Positions 27,326 to 37,094 of a stretch of 64,000 nucleotides of DNA are shown one piece after another (positions within the stretch are counted from its first letter, which is position 1; each line of letters starts with the position of its first letter). This stretch comes from Clostridia bacterium (GTDB lineage Bacteria; Bacillota; Clostridia; TANB77; CAG-508). The notes under the pieces were generated by a model, which made no database searches, had not been told where the DNA came from, and saw only the letters and a program-made list of their open reading frames with translations. The stretch covers positions 62,001 to 126,000 of the forward strand of contig JAEESU010000019.1 of NCBI GenBank assembly GCA_016290095.1. The letters run 5' to 3'. Position numbers and translations under genes: made by a program.

Positions 27326-28444
27326 CTATGGAGAAGTGAAGCTATCTAAGCTGAAGCTTAAATTATATACTATATATTGTCCAGATGCATAGTTTTGACA
27401 GTCAACATCTTGTCCTTCAACCCATAGATATACTCTATATTTTGTAGCTCCTGCACCTAAAGCTGACATTTTGAAGTTTGGTGTTTCTGATTTCTTAGAA
27501 TACCAATCTGGTGTAACATTTACAAAATATGTAGGATGTTTTGTTTGATTTGCCTCATATAATTCAACTTTTTCATCAGCAATTGCATATGCAGCTCTAA
27601 TTCCACTATATGCTATTTTTACTCCATCATTATTTGCAGCAGTAATTCCATATAGTGCAGCATTTTCTATAGAACGTGATGAGTGTGAATCATAGTTTGG
27701 TTCCCACATTTTTATATCTGTACTTCCTTTTGTAGTTAAAGCTCTAACTGCAGTAACATTAGTAGCATCTGATGTATTATCACCTTTTACAATAGCAATA
27801 CGAGCAGAGTTCTCTAATTGTTTATCTGTAGTAGCTCCTGTTACAGGATCTTCCATTTCAGCAACTGATCCAGACATATATAAATCTTCTGAACCTTGAT
27901 CATGTCTTAAGAATATATCAAATGCCATGTAGCTTCCTGTATTTGTAGCTGTTTCTGGATAAGCTTTATCAACACGTGTATCAGTTTGTGCTGCAGCATA
28001 TAGTAAATAATGTCCATATGTAGTAGATGTTGGATCATCTAAATCTGTAGATGTATTTCCTAAGAACATTTTTAATTGTCCTTCTTGTGCTGCATTGTGT
28101 CCAGATACACTATCCCATAAGTTTTTATCTGTTGAAACTGGTGCCATATTTGCTGGCATTTGGTTTATAACATTAGTATAACCACCTCTAGCATTTGTTG
28201 TATCTTCAGCACTAGATGCATACAAGATATCATCTTTTGTTAAAACTGTTTTCCAGTCACTACCATTTGCAGAAATCTGCAAACCACTTGTTGCCTCAAC
28301 ATAAACATCTAAAGAATCAACTCTAACTGTTCTGTTAGCAGTAAACCAAGCGTAAGTTGACATTACTAATAATACTGCTGTTAAAAGTAATATAATTAGT
28401 AAGTTGTTTAATCTTCTTTTACTAGCTTTCGTTCTTTTACTCAT
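27326..28444 (-). CDS. TasA/SipW-dependent-type exported protein, 372 residues
   Basis: The basic N terminus (KRTKASKRRLNN) and helix (about residues 13-29) end in VMSTYAWFTANRTVRVD, the STYAWF type of signal seen on camelysin/TasA-like proteins cut by SipW. The rest is a secreted beta-rich and Thr/Ser/Asp-rich domain with one Cys near the C terminus. TasA-like proteins form extracellular fibres. It follows a second exported protein gene (14 bases apart) and precedes the giant protein. Assignment rests on the signal type and context; the mature domain has no motif I can name. Confidence 0.65.
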   Translation of the reverse strand: MSKRTKASKRRLNNLLIILLLTAVLLVMSTYAWFTANRTVRVDSLDVYVEATSGLQISANGSDWKTVLTKDDILYASSAEDTTNARGGYTNVINQMPANMAPVSTDKNLWDSVSGHNAAQEGQLKMFLGNTSTDLDDPTSTTYGHYLLYAAAQTDTRVDKAYPETATNTGSYMAFDIFLRHDQGSEDLYMSGSVAEMEDPVTGATTDKQLENSARIAIVKGDNTSDATNVTAVRALTTKGSTDIKMWEPNYDSHSSRSIENAALYGITAANNDGVKIAYSGIRAAYAIADEKVELYEANQTKHPTYFVNVTPDWYSKKSETPNFKMSALGAGATKYRVYLWVEGQDVDCQNYASGQYIVYNLSFSLDSFTSP

Positions 28445-28458
28445 TTTTTTCCTCCTAA

Positions 28459-29157
28459 TTAATCAATATGTTCCTCTGTAATCTCCATGTGCATTTTCAT
28501 TTCTCCACCTATAAGTGCATTTGTACAATCAGGGTCATCTCCTTCTATAAAGATAACTACTGTAAATTTGTCAATGTCACCTGGCTGAAAATTTTGTCTT
28601 GACTCATAGACTACAGTGTCACTTGAATAAAAAGCTTTTGTATCTTTTTCTGGTTCTTCTGTAAATCCATTTAGTTTTGCATAAGTTGTTGGCTCGCCAT
28701 TAAGATATACAATAACTCTTATTGCCTCATCTACATTTAATATAACGTCATCTATTAGAACTTTGTACCAATAGTTTACAGCTTCTTTGCCTTCGTTCTC
28801 AATATAATATGTATAAGCAATATAATTGTCTCCATTATGAGAACCTTCAGCTTCAGTATCTAGATTATCTGGTAACCAATTAATTGATATATTATCCATA
28901 CTTTCAACAGGCTCTGCAGATAATTGTTTTGATACAACTTTTTCTGCTAAATTTTCGTAAATTACTATTCCTTTTTCCCATACTAAGTTTCTATCTAATA
29001 TAACTGTAAATCTACCAGCACGATAAATTATAGATAGGATAAAGTATAATAAAATCAAAAATATAAGCAAAATAAGTAAAGCTAATCTAATAATCCTAAT
29101 TCTAAGATCTCTGTTATATATTTTCTTAGAGGTTGTTGTAAATTCAAACTTTGTCAT
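28459..29157 (-). CDS. Single-pass extracytoplasmic protein
   Basis: 232 residues from the ATG at 29157, with GGGAGGTGG upstream. The N terminus is cytoplasmic and basic; the helix is residues about 24-46 (LALLILLIFLILLYFILSII). The outer part is a beta-sandwich-like region (YTYYIENEGKEAVNYWYKV; FTVVIFIEGDDPDC) resembling the TasA/camelysin class, but without a clear cleavage site. The same phrase type GDDPDCTNALIGG occurs in SipW-cluster proteins. It is co-transcribed with the 372-residue exported protein. Confidence 0.6.
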   Translation of the reverse strand: MTKFEFTTTSKKIYNRDLRIRIIRLALLILLIFLILLYFILSIIYRAGRFTVILDRNLVWEKGIVIYENLAEKVVSKQLSAEPVESMDNISINWLPDNLDTEAEGSHNGDNYIAYTYYIENEGKEAVNYWYKVLIDDVILNVDEAIRVIVYLNGEPTTYAKLNGFTEEPEKDTKAFYSSDTVVYESRQNFQPGDIDKFTVVIFIEGDDPDCTNALIGGEMKMHMEITEEHID

Positions 29158-29310
29158 TTGAATAATTCCACCTCCCATAGATTTAGATATTATAGACTAG
29201 ACATACATATTGAATTTTGCATATTCTCTAATTTATTATAATTTTAACACATTGCGATTTTACACTCAATTACAATACGTTTACATTTTTTTCTCATATA
29301 TGTTACACAA

Positions 29311-29339
29311 TTGACTTGAAAGCATTGCTATGATAAGAT
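29311..29339 (+). promoter_or_regulatory. Candidate promoter of the plus-strand TasA-like gene
   Basis: TTGACT at 29311-29316, 17 bases, TAAGAT at 29334-29339. It lies about 50 bases before the ATG at 29390 in a divergent intergenic region. Confidence 0.45.
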
Positions 29340-29389
29340 TTAATTATAGTTATATAGAAGGGATAATGTTTTTACATTAAGTATATAAT

Positions 29390-30064
29390 ATGAAAGAAAA
29401 GCTTTTTAAACTAACACTTTGCACATTTATTTTTATATTCCTATTTGTGATTATTGTAACTACATATGCAAAATACATCACTTCACAAGCATCTAAGGCT
29501 CAAGCAAGAGTTGCTCAGTGGAATATAAATCTAAATGACTTAGATATTTCAGAGTGTGCAGATTTTTCTGACTTAATTGAATTAACATATGTGAATAATC
29601 CACATATTGCAAATGATGTAATCGTTCCTACTTCTTCTGGATACTTTATTGTAAATCTAGATTCTACTGGAACAGAATTGCCTTTTACTTATGAGTTTTC
29701 ACTTGATGTTTCTGAATCAGCCGTTGCAGATTATAGAATTACTTCTTATCTTTTATATGATGGAGCAAGCTATCATAATCCTCTAACACCTGCAGAATTA
29801 GCAGATTTACAATCTCAAACAGATGATTTTGTGGAATTATCATCTTCATCTACTACAATTACTGGAGAAGTAAATCCTCCTACTGATTTAGATAGACCTG
29901 TAGTAAATAGTTTTCTTATATATTTTGGTTGGTATGATGGTCCAAATGAAGTTTTAGATAATCGAAATGATGTTGCAGTTTCAAAAACAGCTCTTTCTTC
30001 TACACCTGTAGAAAAAGGTGTTATTACTTTAAATTTGAGTGTTACACAAAAAGAAGATACTTAA
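29390..30064 (+). CDS. TasA-like exported protein on the plus strand
   Basis: This 224-residue protein has a short basic start and a helix (about residues 7-25) ending TTYAKYITSQASKAQARVAQW, the classical TasA/camelysin signature in which cleavage follows the helix and the mature protein starts with a beta strand (RVAQWNINLND). The mature domain is beta-rich. It is the only gene of the group on the plus strand, divergent from 28459-29157 and convergent with 30152-30973. It is a likely SipW substrate and fibre subunit or regulator. Confidence 0.75.
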   Translation: MKEKLFKLTLCTFIFIFLFVIIVTTYAKYITSQASKAQARVAQWNINLNDLDISECADFSDLIELTYVNNPHIANDVIVPTSSGYFIVNLDSTGTELPFTYEFSLDVSESAVADYRITSYLLYDGASYHNPLTPAELADLQSQTDDFVELSSSSTTITGEVNPPTDLDRPVVNSFLIYFGWYDGPNEVLDNRNDVAVSKTALSSTPVEKGVITLNLSVTQKEDT

Positions 30065-30093
30065 TATATAAATTAAATTGAAATGAATCAAAT

Positions 30094-30127
30094 AAAAAAG
30101 ATATTGATCTAACTCAATATCTTTTTT
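30094..30127. terminator. Bidirectional terminator
   Basis: AAAAAAGATATTGA and TCAATATCTTTTTT make a perfect stem between the convergent genes 29390-30064 and 30152-30973. Confidence 0.8.
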
Positions 30128-30151
30128 ATTATTAACATTTTTAAATTTACT

Positions 30152-30973
30152 TTATCCTCCATGATTTTGAACTGCTATAACTGTTAAATTAACTTCTATA
30201 CAATAATGTTCTGCTGGAGGATTAGATGGATTATGATAATAATTATATGCTCTTTCTCCCCATTCTGTATCTATTTCATCATTTGCTGTAATATTCGCAA
30301 TACCTGTTCCTGTTTCATATGGCCAAGTTACACTATAACTAATTGTTGTTTTTGGAGATGCAGCTGGTATAAGGAACTCACTTTGTCCATCATATAAACT
30401 TCCATTAATGAATATCTGTATCTTAAAAGGATAATCATTTAAAAGTTTGTCTAATAATTCGTTTGGAGTATAATATGTTATGCCTGGTACTCTATCATTC
30501 TCATCTTCTGGTTCTATATAAAAATCTTCATCTAGTATCCTTATATGAGTAATTTTACATGATAGATTTGCATCCATCTCACCTTTATTCATAGCTTCTA
30601 TTGTAGTTACAGCAGGCTCCATACCAGGATAGATTTCTTCTACTGTAAATACAAAATCTTCTGAGTTTTCTCCAGCTTCTAATTCGAATTGCCAACTTTT
30701 AATATGTACATCTATTTTAGTAGAAACCATGGAATTATATATAAACCATGCATAAGTATTAGCAATTAAAGTTACAAGAAGTAGTAATATTGTTCTTATA
30801 TTTATTTGTGTCATTATATTTTTAGATTTAAATTTTTGTCTCTTGTGTTTTTTATTTTTTAGAGTTTTATTACTATCTTTTTTATTATCATCATACTTTT
30901 CACTAAGAATAGTATATAACAATTCGTTTTCTAAATCTGAATCAATTTTATACTCTAAATAATTAAATTCCAT
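30152..30973 (-). CDS. TasA-like exported protein with long cytoplasmic leader
   Basis: 273 residues. An unusually long, charged leader of about 55 residues (NKKHKRQKFKSK-type, very basic) comes before the helix (about 59-73, RTILLLLVTLIANTYAWF). The NTYAWF motif marks a SipW-type cleavage context. The mature part has camelysin-like strands (WQFELEAGENSEDFVFTVEEIYPGM, the YPGM block that in TasA-like proteins follows the first strands). It is the last gene of the ten-gene minus-strand operon and 24 bases after a SipW-type peptidase. Confidence 0.7.
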   Translation of the reverse strand: MEFNYLEYKIDSDLENELLYTILSEKYDDNKKDSNKTLKNKKHKRQKFKSKNIMTQINIRTILLLLVTLIANTYAWFIYNSMVSTKIDVHIKSWQFELEAGENSEDFVFTVEEIYPGMEPAVTTIEAMNKGEMDANLSCKITHIRILDEDFYIEPEDENDRVPGITYYTPNELLDKLLNDYPFKIQIFINGSLYDGQSEFLIPAASPKTTISYSVTWPYETGTGIANITANDEIDTEWGERAYNYYHNPSNPPAEHYCIEVNLTVIAVQNHGG

Positions 30974-30997
30974 GATTTCCCCCTTTCTTTTTAAATC

Positions 30998-31600
30998 TTA
31001 TTCATCATCATCATCATCTTCTTCTTCATATTCGTCATCTTCATCATCATCTTCATCGTCATCATCATCTATTTCTTTTCTACTGTTTGCAAAATCTATT
31101 ATTTGCATTACTATCAATATTGCTAAAGGAATAAATACAACTACATAAAACAATGTCATATTATTCATTAGTTTTGCTAAAGCACTAATTACAATACACT
31201 TATACACAACTTTTCCATATATTTGATCTGCAGTAATTGTTGGATCTTCAGTTGGATTTGCAATACCTTGTGTATGGAATCTTTTTCCTACTGTAGTTTC
31301 TTCTATTCTTATTAATCTATGAGTAACAACTCTATTTGCAAAAGAATCTTCTTTTCCAAGGTAAGTAATATCATCTCCAAGTTTTAATGTGTCTGGATCT
31401 ACATCTTTTACAACTACAACATCTCCAACAACATATTCTGGCACCATACTAGTTGTAACAACATTAAACACTCTAAAACCGCCAATTGCTATTTTATTGT
31501 TAGAAAATCTTTGCATTGCTAAAACAAAAATTAATAAAACTAATACTATTACACAAATAATTTTTATTAATGTAAAAATGGCATTTATTCCTTTTCTCAT
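30998..31600 (-). CDS. sipW: SipW-type signal peptidase I with acidic tail
   Basis: A 200-residue S26 peptidase. Helix at residues about 7-26; TTSMVPEYVVGDVVVVK carries the catalytic Ser (about 51), and VVTHRLIRI carries the catalytic His; HTQGIANPTEDP and YGKVVYKC follow. A second helix near 150-168 is followed by an extreme acidic tail (about 25 Asp/Glu in the last 30 residues), which would be cytoplasmic and is not usual in the family. It would process the TasA-like proteins next to it. It precedes the 273-residue substrate-type gene and follows the DUF2357-like gene. Confidence 0.85.
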   Translation of the reverse strand: MRKGINAIFTLIKIICVIVLVLLIFVLAMQRFSNNKIAIGGFRVFNVVTTSMVPEYVVGDVVVVKDVDPDTLKLGDDITYLGKEDSFANRVVTHRLIRIEETTVGKRFHTQGIANPTEDPTITADQIYGKVVYKCIVISALAKLMNNMTLFYVVVFIPLAILIVMQIIDFANSRKEIDDDDDEDDDEDDEYEEEDDDDDE

Positions 31601-31616
31601 TTTTCACCTTTTCTTG

Positions 31617-32738
31617 TTATTTTATAACACTAATTTTTTGAACATATTTTGTAATATGTTTTTTAAATATTTCTTGAATCTCTTTGCTTGTGACTTGTCT
31701 CTTGTATTTTATAATAGTAAATTGTTTACTAACTAAGTTTTTTAATTGTTCTTCTGTAATTTGCTCATTTACATCTATTGTTCTCTCTACGACATTTGCA
31801 ATTAAATGTTCTATAATTTCTTTCTTATGCTCATTTGTTAAATCAGGTTTTTCCAAATTAGACAAAATTAAATAATTAAGTAAGAATGTTTCATCAGCAT
31901 ATTTTTTAGATTTTCCTCTTTCTTTGTATTCCTTTACTTTATTCTCTGGTTTACCTGATTTTACTGAATCCATTTCATTTATAAGAAAATCCCATAATCT
32001 AACAGCATATTGAAAATTAACATTCTTTAATAAAGCATTTGTCTTTTTCAAAGGTGGAGTTATTGGAGTAACATTTTCTCTTTCTAATGTTTGATATGTT
32101 GTTGACAAAGTTAAATTTATAACATTTTTTTCAAGATCTTTTATTCTTTCTAATTGTTGCTTTCTCTCTGAATCCGCTTCATCAGATTCTTCTGTTGCAG
32201 TCATAATAAATTGCATATCAATTTTATTTTTTCCATTATAAGAATTTCCTGTGTATTCAACTCTTTTAAACTCTTTTGAAACAGCTTTACCTTTATCCAT
32301 GTATTTTTTCTTTTGTTTTCTTATTATAATAAGCATTTTTTGAATTAATGTATAAATAAATCTGTTTTCGTATGTGTTATAAGTTTCTTCTTTAAAAACA
32401 TTCAGAAGTTTTCCTGGCTGAACATCTCCATTTTCATCAACATCTTCAATAAATCCAGCATTTTTTGATAGATGTTTAATACTCTCAACAGTTACTTTTT
32501 TTATTTTTTCAATTTTAACAACTTCTTCTTCATTTATGATTAATCTCATTGGAGATCTTAAAATATTGTCTATATATTCTATTGTGTTTTCCATCATGTC
32601 AATCCATAAATCTTCAGTCCTCATTTTAGTCTTTTCAATTTTGACATCCATTTTAGACTCGATTTTGCTGTTAAAATCATTTATTTTTTTCTTGTCTGAT
32701 TCTGCATATACTTCAAAAACATCTAATATTTTATCCAC
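31617..32738 (-). CDS. DUF2357-like protein paired with McrB-like ATPase
   Basis: This 373-residue soluble, charged protein has the phrase FKEETYNTYENRFIYTLIQK (residues about 112-131), which is the core of the DUF2357 family commonly encoded next to McrB-type AAA+ ATPases. A C-terminal nuclease domain of the usual DUF2357/McrC kind is not evident; I see no PD-(D/E)XK motif I would trust. It lies 16 bases after the McrB-like gene and 16 before a SipW-type peptidase. The partnership is inferred from family and position. The job in this operon is unknown. Confidence 0.6.
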   Translation of the reverse strand: MDKILDVFEVYAESDKKKINDFNSKIESKMDVKIEKTKMRTEDLWIDMMENTIEYIDNILRSPMRLIINEEEVVKIEKIKKVTVESIKHLSKNAGFIEDVDENGDVQPGKLLNVFKEETYNTYENRFIYTLIQKMLIIIRKQKKKYMDKGKAVSKEFKRVEYTGNSYNGKNKIDMQFIMTATEESDEADSERKQQLERIKDLEKNVINLTLSTTYQTLERENVTPITPPLKKTNALLKNVNFQYAVRLWDFLINEMDSVKSGKPENKVKEYKERGKSKKYADETFLLNYLILSNLEKPDLTNEHKKEIIEHLIANVVERTIDVNEQITEEQLKNLVSKQFTIIKYKRQVTSKEIQEIFKKHITKYVQKISVIK

Positions 32739-32754
32739 TGTATCCCCCTAAGAA

Positions 32755-34311
32755 TTATCCTAATTTCTTTAGTCTTAATACATATTCTGTACATTCTTTC
32801 ATTTTGCCTTTTCCAAATGTTTTATCCAAGAATGTAACAAATCCATCAATTTCATCTTTAATATAGGCAATATTTAACTGCTCAAATTTTCTTAAAATCT
32901 TTTTAGCTATAAAGTAATCTATACCTTCTACTTCCTCTCCACCACAAGCAACATATGCTGAAACAAATTTTCCCAAGTGACTAACAATACGGTTACCAAA
33001 TGCAACTCTGAAATGTCTAATAACAAAATCGTCCATTTCATTAATCTTTTTCCAGTTTTCATCTGAAACAGGATGTTCTTCTCTTGCTTGCATAAATAAC
33101 TTATCCATATGTGAAAAGTTAACATCCCAAGGTGGTGTATCCTCTGCTTCAAAAACTTGTCCTTTATCGTTAATATCTATTGGCATAGCTCTATCATAAA
33201 CTTTATCTGTAACCATGAATGTAGAATCATCGTTATTGATTGTTCCTATGTACCAAGTGTTTGCTGGTACTTTAATTTTTCCATTTATAATATGTTTTGG
33301 ATCATTTTCCCATGGGCTTGCAACAACTTCAATAATCCATTCATCTCTGTTTGGCATTTCTAGAATAGATAACATTTCAGCAAAATAATACTCAACACGC
33401 GCCAAGTTCATTTCGTCTAGTATTACTGTATACATATCATCTGTATAAGAAGCTGTATATAAACATTCTAGTAATTGAGTTTCATTAAACTTTTTAGTGA
33501 ACTCGTTGAAGTAACCGAAAAGCTCTGTTCTATCTCTCCAAGATGGCTGTACTGAAACAACACATGAGTCATGTTTTAAAAACTTTCCCCAAGCATAAGC
33601 CAAAGATGTTTTACCAGTACCAGAAATACCTTGCAATATAACTAATTTTGTTGAAGCAAGGCCTGCCATAAATATTCTTATCATTGGTAATGTATAATAT
33701 AAATGAAGTCTTGAAGCAGCAAAATTTCTAAATGCTATACAAATCTCTTCAAGATTGAAATCATTATTGTAATTTTGTACTTTATATTTAGCAAATTTCT
33801 TATCAACAATTGTTAATCTTGTAAATCTCACACCATCTGCCTCTTCAGGACCAGCTTGTCCTTCTTCACCTTCTGGTTTCTTCTTGTCACCTGTTGGTAA
33901 GCTAGAAGATTCATTTGGACTTAATCCTAATTGTGAAACTTTCATAGCAAGAATTTCTTCTCTTTCTTTTGTCATTGTTTCAACTTTTTTATTCAAATCA
34001 GCAACTTCTTTTAACATGCTTTCTTGGTCAACAATTGTTTTTCTAAATCTAATATATTTTCTTACTATAAGATATACTAACAATATTGTTAAAATTAATA
34101 TGGCTGAAACAGCTAAAACTGCTATTGCTACTAAAACCCACTCTTGAACTGAGAAATCATTTTTATATTCCTTAATTAAATGAATATATTCTGGAATATT
34201 AAAAATTTGTTTAATTCCATTAATTAGTCCAAGTACTATCGTTTGTAACCCTGAAAAAAAAGTATTTAGAAATTCATATAAGAATCTTACATAAGTATCC
34301 ATCTTTACCAT
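32755..34311 (-). CDS. Membrane-anchored McrB-like AAA+ ATPase
   Basis: 518 residues; an ATG at 34302 has a better spaced AAGG and may be the true start. The N terminus has hydrophobic segments (about residues 10-35 and 55-87, VLVAIAVLAVSAILILTILLVYLI) and a coiled coil (about 90-120), so the AAA+ domain is held at the membrane. Motifs: Walker A GISGTGKTS (about 230), Walker B with the McrB signature LDEMNLARVEYYFAEML (about 300-316), and sensor I GTINNDDST (about 362). These are the McrB type that normally drives GTP- or ATP-dependent translocation. Its partner is the DUF2357-like gene. Membrane anchoring and a surface-protein operon argue against plain restriction. Confidence 0.75.
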   Translation of the reverse strand: MVKMDTYVRFLYEFLNTFFSGLQTIVLGLINGIKQIFNIPEYIHLIKEYKNDFSVQEWVLVAIAVLAVSAILILTILLVYLIVRKYIRFRKTIVDQESMLKEVADLNKKVETMTKEREEILAMKVSQLGLSPNESSSLPTGDKKKPEGEEGQAGPEEADGVRFTRLTIVDKKFAKYKVQNYNNDFNLEEICIAFRNFAASRLHLYYTLPMIRIFMAGLASTKLVILQGISGTGKTSLAYAWGKFLKHDSCVVSVQPSWRDRTELFGYFNEFTKKFNETQLLECLYTASYTDDMYTVILDEMNLARVEYYFAEMLSILEMPNRDEWIIEVVASPWENDPKHIINGKIKVPANTWYIGTINNDDSTFMVTDKVYDRAMPIDINDKGQVFEAEDTPPWDVNFSHMDKLFMQAREEHPVSDENWKKINEMDDFVIRHFRVAFGNRIVSHLGKFVSAYVACGGEEVEGIDYFIAKKILRKFEQLNIAYIKDEIDGFVTFLDKTFGKGKMKECTEYVLRLKKLG

Positions 34312-34313
34312 CC

Positions 34314-35309
34314 TTATTCTTGTAATATTTTTACATTTTTATATTTATTTTTATTAATATCATTTTCATCCACGATGATACATGAAAAAACTTCTAATAC
34401 CTTCATTTCATCATTTGCAAGTTTTTCCATTTGTGAATTAGTTTTTAATGCAAATTTAAATCCTTTTCTAATTAAATCGTAAATTTTATCTTTATAATTT
34501 AAGAAATCATCATAAGTAACCTCTAAGTATATCTTATCTTGTGCCGCTGGATTTTCAATTGTTTCTAAAACTTGATTTGCTTTTGTTTTTTTATTTAAAA
34601 GTGAACCAGCAAAATCACAAATATATATTTTGTTAAAGTTCCCACCTAATATATCTTTTAGAGCTTCAACAGAAATCATTGGATATTCTACAAAAAGTTT
34701 ATCTTCTGCAATCATATCTGTATTAAAAACTTCCTCTATTGCATCTTCACTAAATATTTCTGGAAATTCCATATAATAATCTAGTTTTACTCTTACATAG
34801 TTTTCATTATTGTTATATCTTTTAAAGTTTAAACTAAAATCTTTGCTACTATAAGATATTAATAGTTCTTTTACATCTTTAATATCTTGTCTTACTAATT
34901 CTAATAATTCTTCTTTAAAATTCTTATCATCAATAGCTGATTTTATATTAAGTTTAAATATTCTTTTTTCAGCAATTGACTCAACAATTTTATCTAAATC
35001 ATTTGTATTTCTAACAAAGTCAAAGTAAAAATAATATTGAAAAATCGCAATTGTATTATCAATTAATTCTTTTTTTCTTGGTTCCTTTTTTACTAGTTTT
35101 TCACCTTTTTTTAATAATGCATCATATATTTTTCTATAAAAAAATCTAATTTTTTCATTTGTGCCATAGTTATAATATCTAGCATCAATATATGTCTGGA
35201 TAAGTTCATCAGATATCCATTTGTCATATCTACTCTTAAGTATCATTGAATTATATTTTCTCAATCGTCTTTGTACATTATTAATATGTCTTTCAATAAT
35301 ATTATCCAT
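34314..35309 (-). CDS. Unknown 331-residue cytoplasmic protein upstream of the McrB-like gene
   Basis: I recognise no family. It is a soluble charged protein with a helical N-terminal half (IERHINNVQRRLRKYNSMI) and a mixed alpha/beta C-terminal half (LFVEYPMISVEALKDIL, KIYICDFAGSLLNKK, KFALKTNSQMEKLANDEMKVLEVFSCIIV). Its stop lies 2 bases before the McrB-like start, so the two are tightly coupled, which suggests a subunit or adaptor of the AAA+ complex. Confidence 0.55.
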   Translation of the reverse strand: MDNIIERHINNVQRRLRKYNSMILKSRYDKWISDELIQTYIDARYYNYGTNEKIRFFYRKIYDALLKKGEKLVKKEPRKKELIDNTIAIFQYYFYFDFVRNTNDLDKIVESIAEKRIFKLNIKSAIDDKNFKEELLELVRQDIKDVKELLISYSSKDFSLNFKRYNNNENYVRVKLDYYMEFPEIFSEDAIEEVFNTDMIAEDKLFVEYPMISVEALKDILGGNFNKIYICDFAGSLLNKKTKANQVLETIENPAAQDKIYLEVTYDDFLNYKDKIYDLIRKGFKFALKTNSQMEKLANDEMKVLEVFSCIIVDENDINKNKYKNVKILQE

Positions 35310-35325
35310 CTATAAACTCCTCATC

Positions 35326-36417
35326 TTAAGTATAAGTAACATTTACAATTAAATGGTCAGTATCACTATTATATGTATAATCTTGAGATGCATCTACTTT
35401 GTAAAATTTTATTACTTTTGATTCTTCTGCATCTATATAAAAACTTATATAATTAATATATTGTGTTGTTACAACTGTATCTGGTCCATCAGGATTTGGG
35501 TATGTTTTTGTAATAGTTGTATAAGCAATATCTGAAGTATCATTATTATTAATTGCATCTACATATACACCTGAAGTTGTGTCTAGCACAACTTCAGTAG
35601 GATCGAATGATAATTCAATTTTTTTTGAATAATAATTTTCTCTTTGCGCTGCAGTAAGACCTAAGTATTCATCAATTGTAATACGGTCTTCTGAATCAGT
35701 TTTAGAAACATAATAATCAAACTCATTTGTGATAATTAATTCTGCATATGGATTATATGGTTCATCTTCTACTTTGTAAGTAACATCTTGGTTACCAATA
35801 ATAAGTTTAAATTCTCCTATTAACTCTGTCTTATAAGGTTTTGTAGATTTTGCTTTTATTCTTACTAATATAAAGTCTCTATTTTTGAATGCAACTGTTC
35901 CATTTGGGATTACAGAAAAGAAAAATGTATCTGTATAATTTGATGACATAAAAATTGTTCTTTCAATTGGAGTATGTGTCAAATCTATTACTTGTCTATT
36001 AGTATCTTTTAAATAGAAATCTATACAACCTGGATCATAATTTCCGCCAGTTGCTTTACAAACTTCATATTCATATTCTATTTGATAAATAATATCTGTT
36101 TTAGAATGTTCATTAATGTTTTTCCTACTGTTCATATTAATTGGTACTTCATATTCACCAACTCCTGACCAGTTACTTGATTCAAATGTAGCAACTGTAG
36201 TAGATAGTTTATCACTATTAAAGTAAAATTCTTTTGAGTTTAAATAAAAACTTCTTACAGCAGAATATACATATCTAGAAAATGTTGTAACTCCTGGTAT
36301 AATAACTTTTATAAATATAAATATCGTTATGAATAACAATATTAGAAAAAACAATAATTTTCTTATACCGTTATTTTTTCTTCTTATTCTTGTTTTAGAT
36401 CTTTTATTATTATCCAA
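35326..36417 (-). CDS. Extracytoplasmic beta-rich protein of the surface operon
   Basis: 363 residues. A basic N terminus (KRSKTRIRRKNNGIRK) is followed by a helix (about residues 20-42) and then an outer region of beta-sandwich type with Asp/Tyr/Thr-rich strands. Phrases such as YVYSAVRSFYLNSKEFYF after the helix occur in clostridial proteins that travel with SipW and TasA. It has two Cys near residues 120-130 (VCKATGGNYDPGC), a possible disulphide. I have no family name. Confidence 0.6.
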   Translation of the reverse strand: MDNNKRSKTRIRRKNNGIRKLLFFLILLFITIFIFIKVIIPGVTTFSRYVYSAVRSFYLNSKEFYFNSDKLSTTVATFESSNWSGVGEYEVPINMNSRKNINEHSKTDIIYQIEYEYEVCKATGGNYDPGCIDFYLKDTNRQVIDLTHTPIERTIFMSSNYTDTFFFSVIPNGTVAFKNRDFILVRIKAKSTKPYKTELIGEFKLIIGNQDVTYKVEDEPYNPYAELIITNEFDYYVSKTDSEDRITIDEYLGLTAAQRENYYSKKIELSFDPTEVVLDTTSGVYVDAINNNDTSDIAYTTITKTYPNPDGPDTVVTTQYINYISFYIDAEESKVIKFYKVDASQDYTYNSDTDHLIVNVTYT

Positions 36418-36431
36418 CGAAATACCTTCCT

Positions 36432-37094
36432 TTAATCTTCATCTAAAATTTGTTTTGCATCTATAGAAATCTCAATGCATTCCATTCTGTTTTGATAATC
36501 GATTGTATTACAATCTTCTGGTAATTCTACTTTTAGAATATATGTATTAATAGTAGGAACATCTAAATAAAACTCTCCTGAATCTGTAACTCCTTCTAAC
36601 TTTAACTCTTCTGTTTCATTATCTAATACTAGCTTTTGAAAATATGTATTATATGAATCTAAATACATTGATTCACTGTAATCTTCATCTAATATATTAA
36701 CAAGTGAATCTGAATCTAAACCTTGATTTCTATACAATTCATATTTTAATGGAAGATTTGTTGTTGTTCTTAGTTTTAAAACATAAGACATATCAGTTTC
36801 AGATATTACATTTTCTCCATCTTTCTCAATATAATTTGCTATGGAAAACTTGCAATATTGCACATCTCCAGGTTCCATGTCTTCAAGAACTATCGTTTTA
36901 TTATCATATATATCATCTAATACAAAGAAAGCAACATCTATTGACGCTGTAGAACTTGCCTCTGATTCAAATAATGAATAAGAATGAAACGCAGTTCTAT
37001 AAACCATTGCAATAATTGCAAGAATCAGCAAAAGTTTAATTCTACGTTTAAATCTTATAGCTTTCCTTTCTCTTAAGTATTTTCCTCTTAACAT
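36432..37094 (-). CDS. TasA-like or pilin-like exported protein, 220 residues
   Basis: The N terminus is very basic (RKAIRFKRRIK), the helix is residues about 18-31, then SLFESEASSTASIDVAFFVLDD starts the outer domain, a camelysin-type pattern. A further camelysin-like block is VLEDMEPGDVQYCKFSIAN (about 67-85), with the short Gly-Asp turn seen in TasA homologues. Its start codon overlaps the stop of the SipW-type peptidase gene by one base (TAATG), so the two are translationally coupled. Confidence 0.65.
   Translation of the reverse strand: MLRGKYLRERKAIRFKRRIKLLLILAIIAMVYRTAFHSYSLFESEASSTASIDVAFFVLDDIYDNKTIVLEDMEPGDVQYCKFSIANYIEKDGENVISETDMSYVLKLRTTTNLPLKYELYRNQGLDSDSLVNILDEDYSESMYLDSYNTYFQKLVLDNETEELKLEGVTDSGEFYLDVPTINTYILKVELPEDCNTIDYQNRMECIEISIDAKQILDED

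Noticed and set aside
32755..34311. Plain McrBC restriction system
   Set aside because: There is no visible McrC nuclease motif and no DNA-binding N domain; the ATPase is membrane-anchored and lies among export genes.
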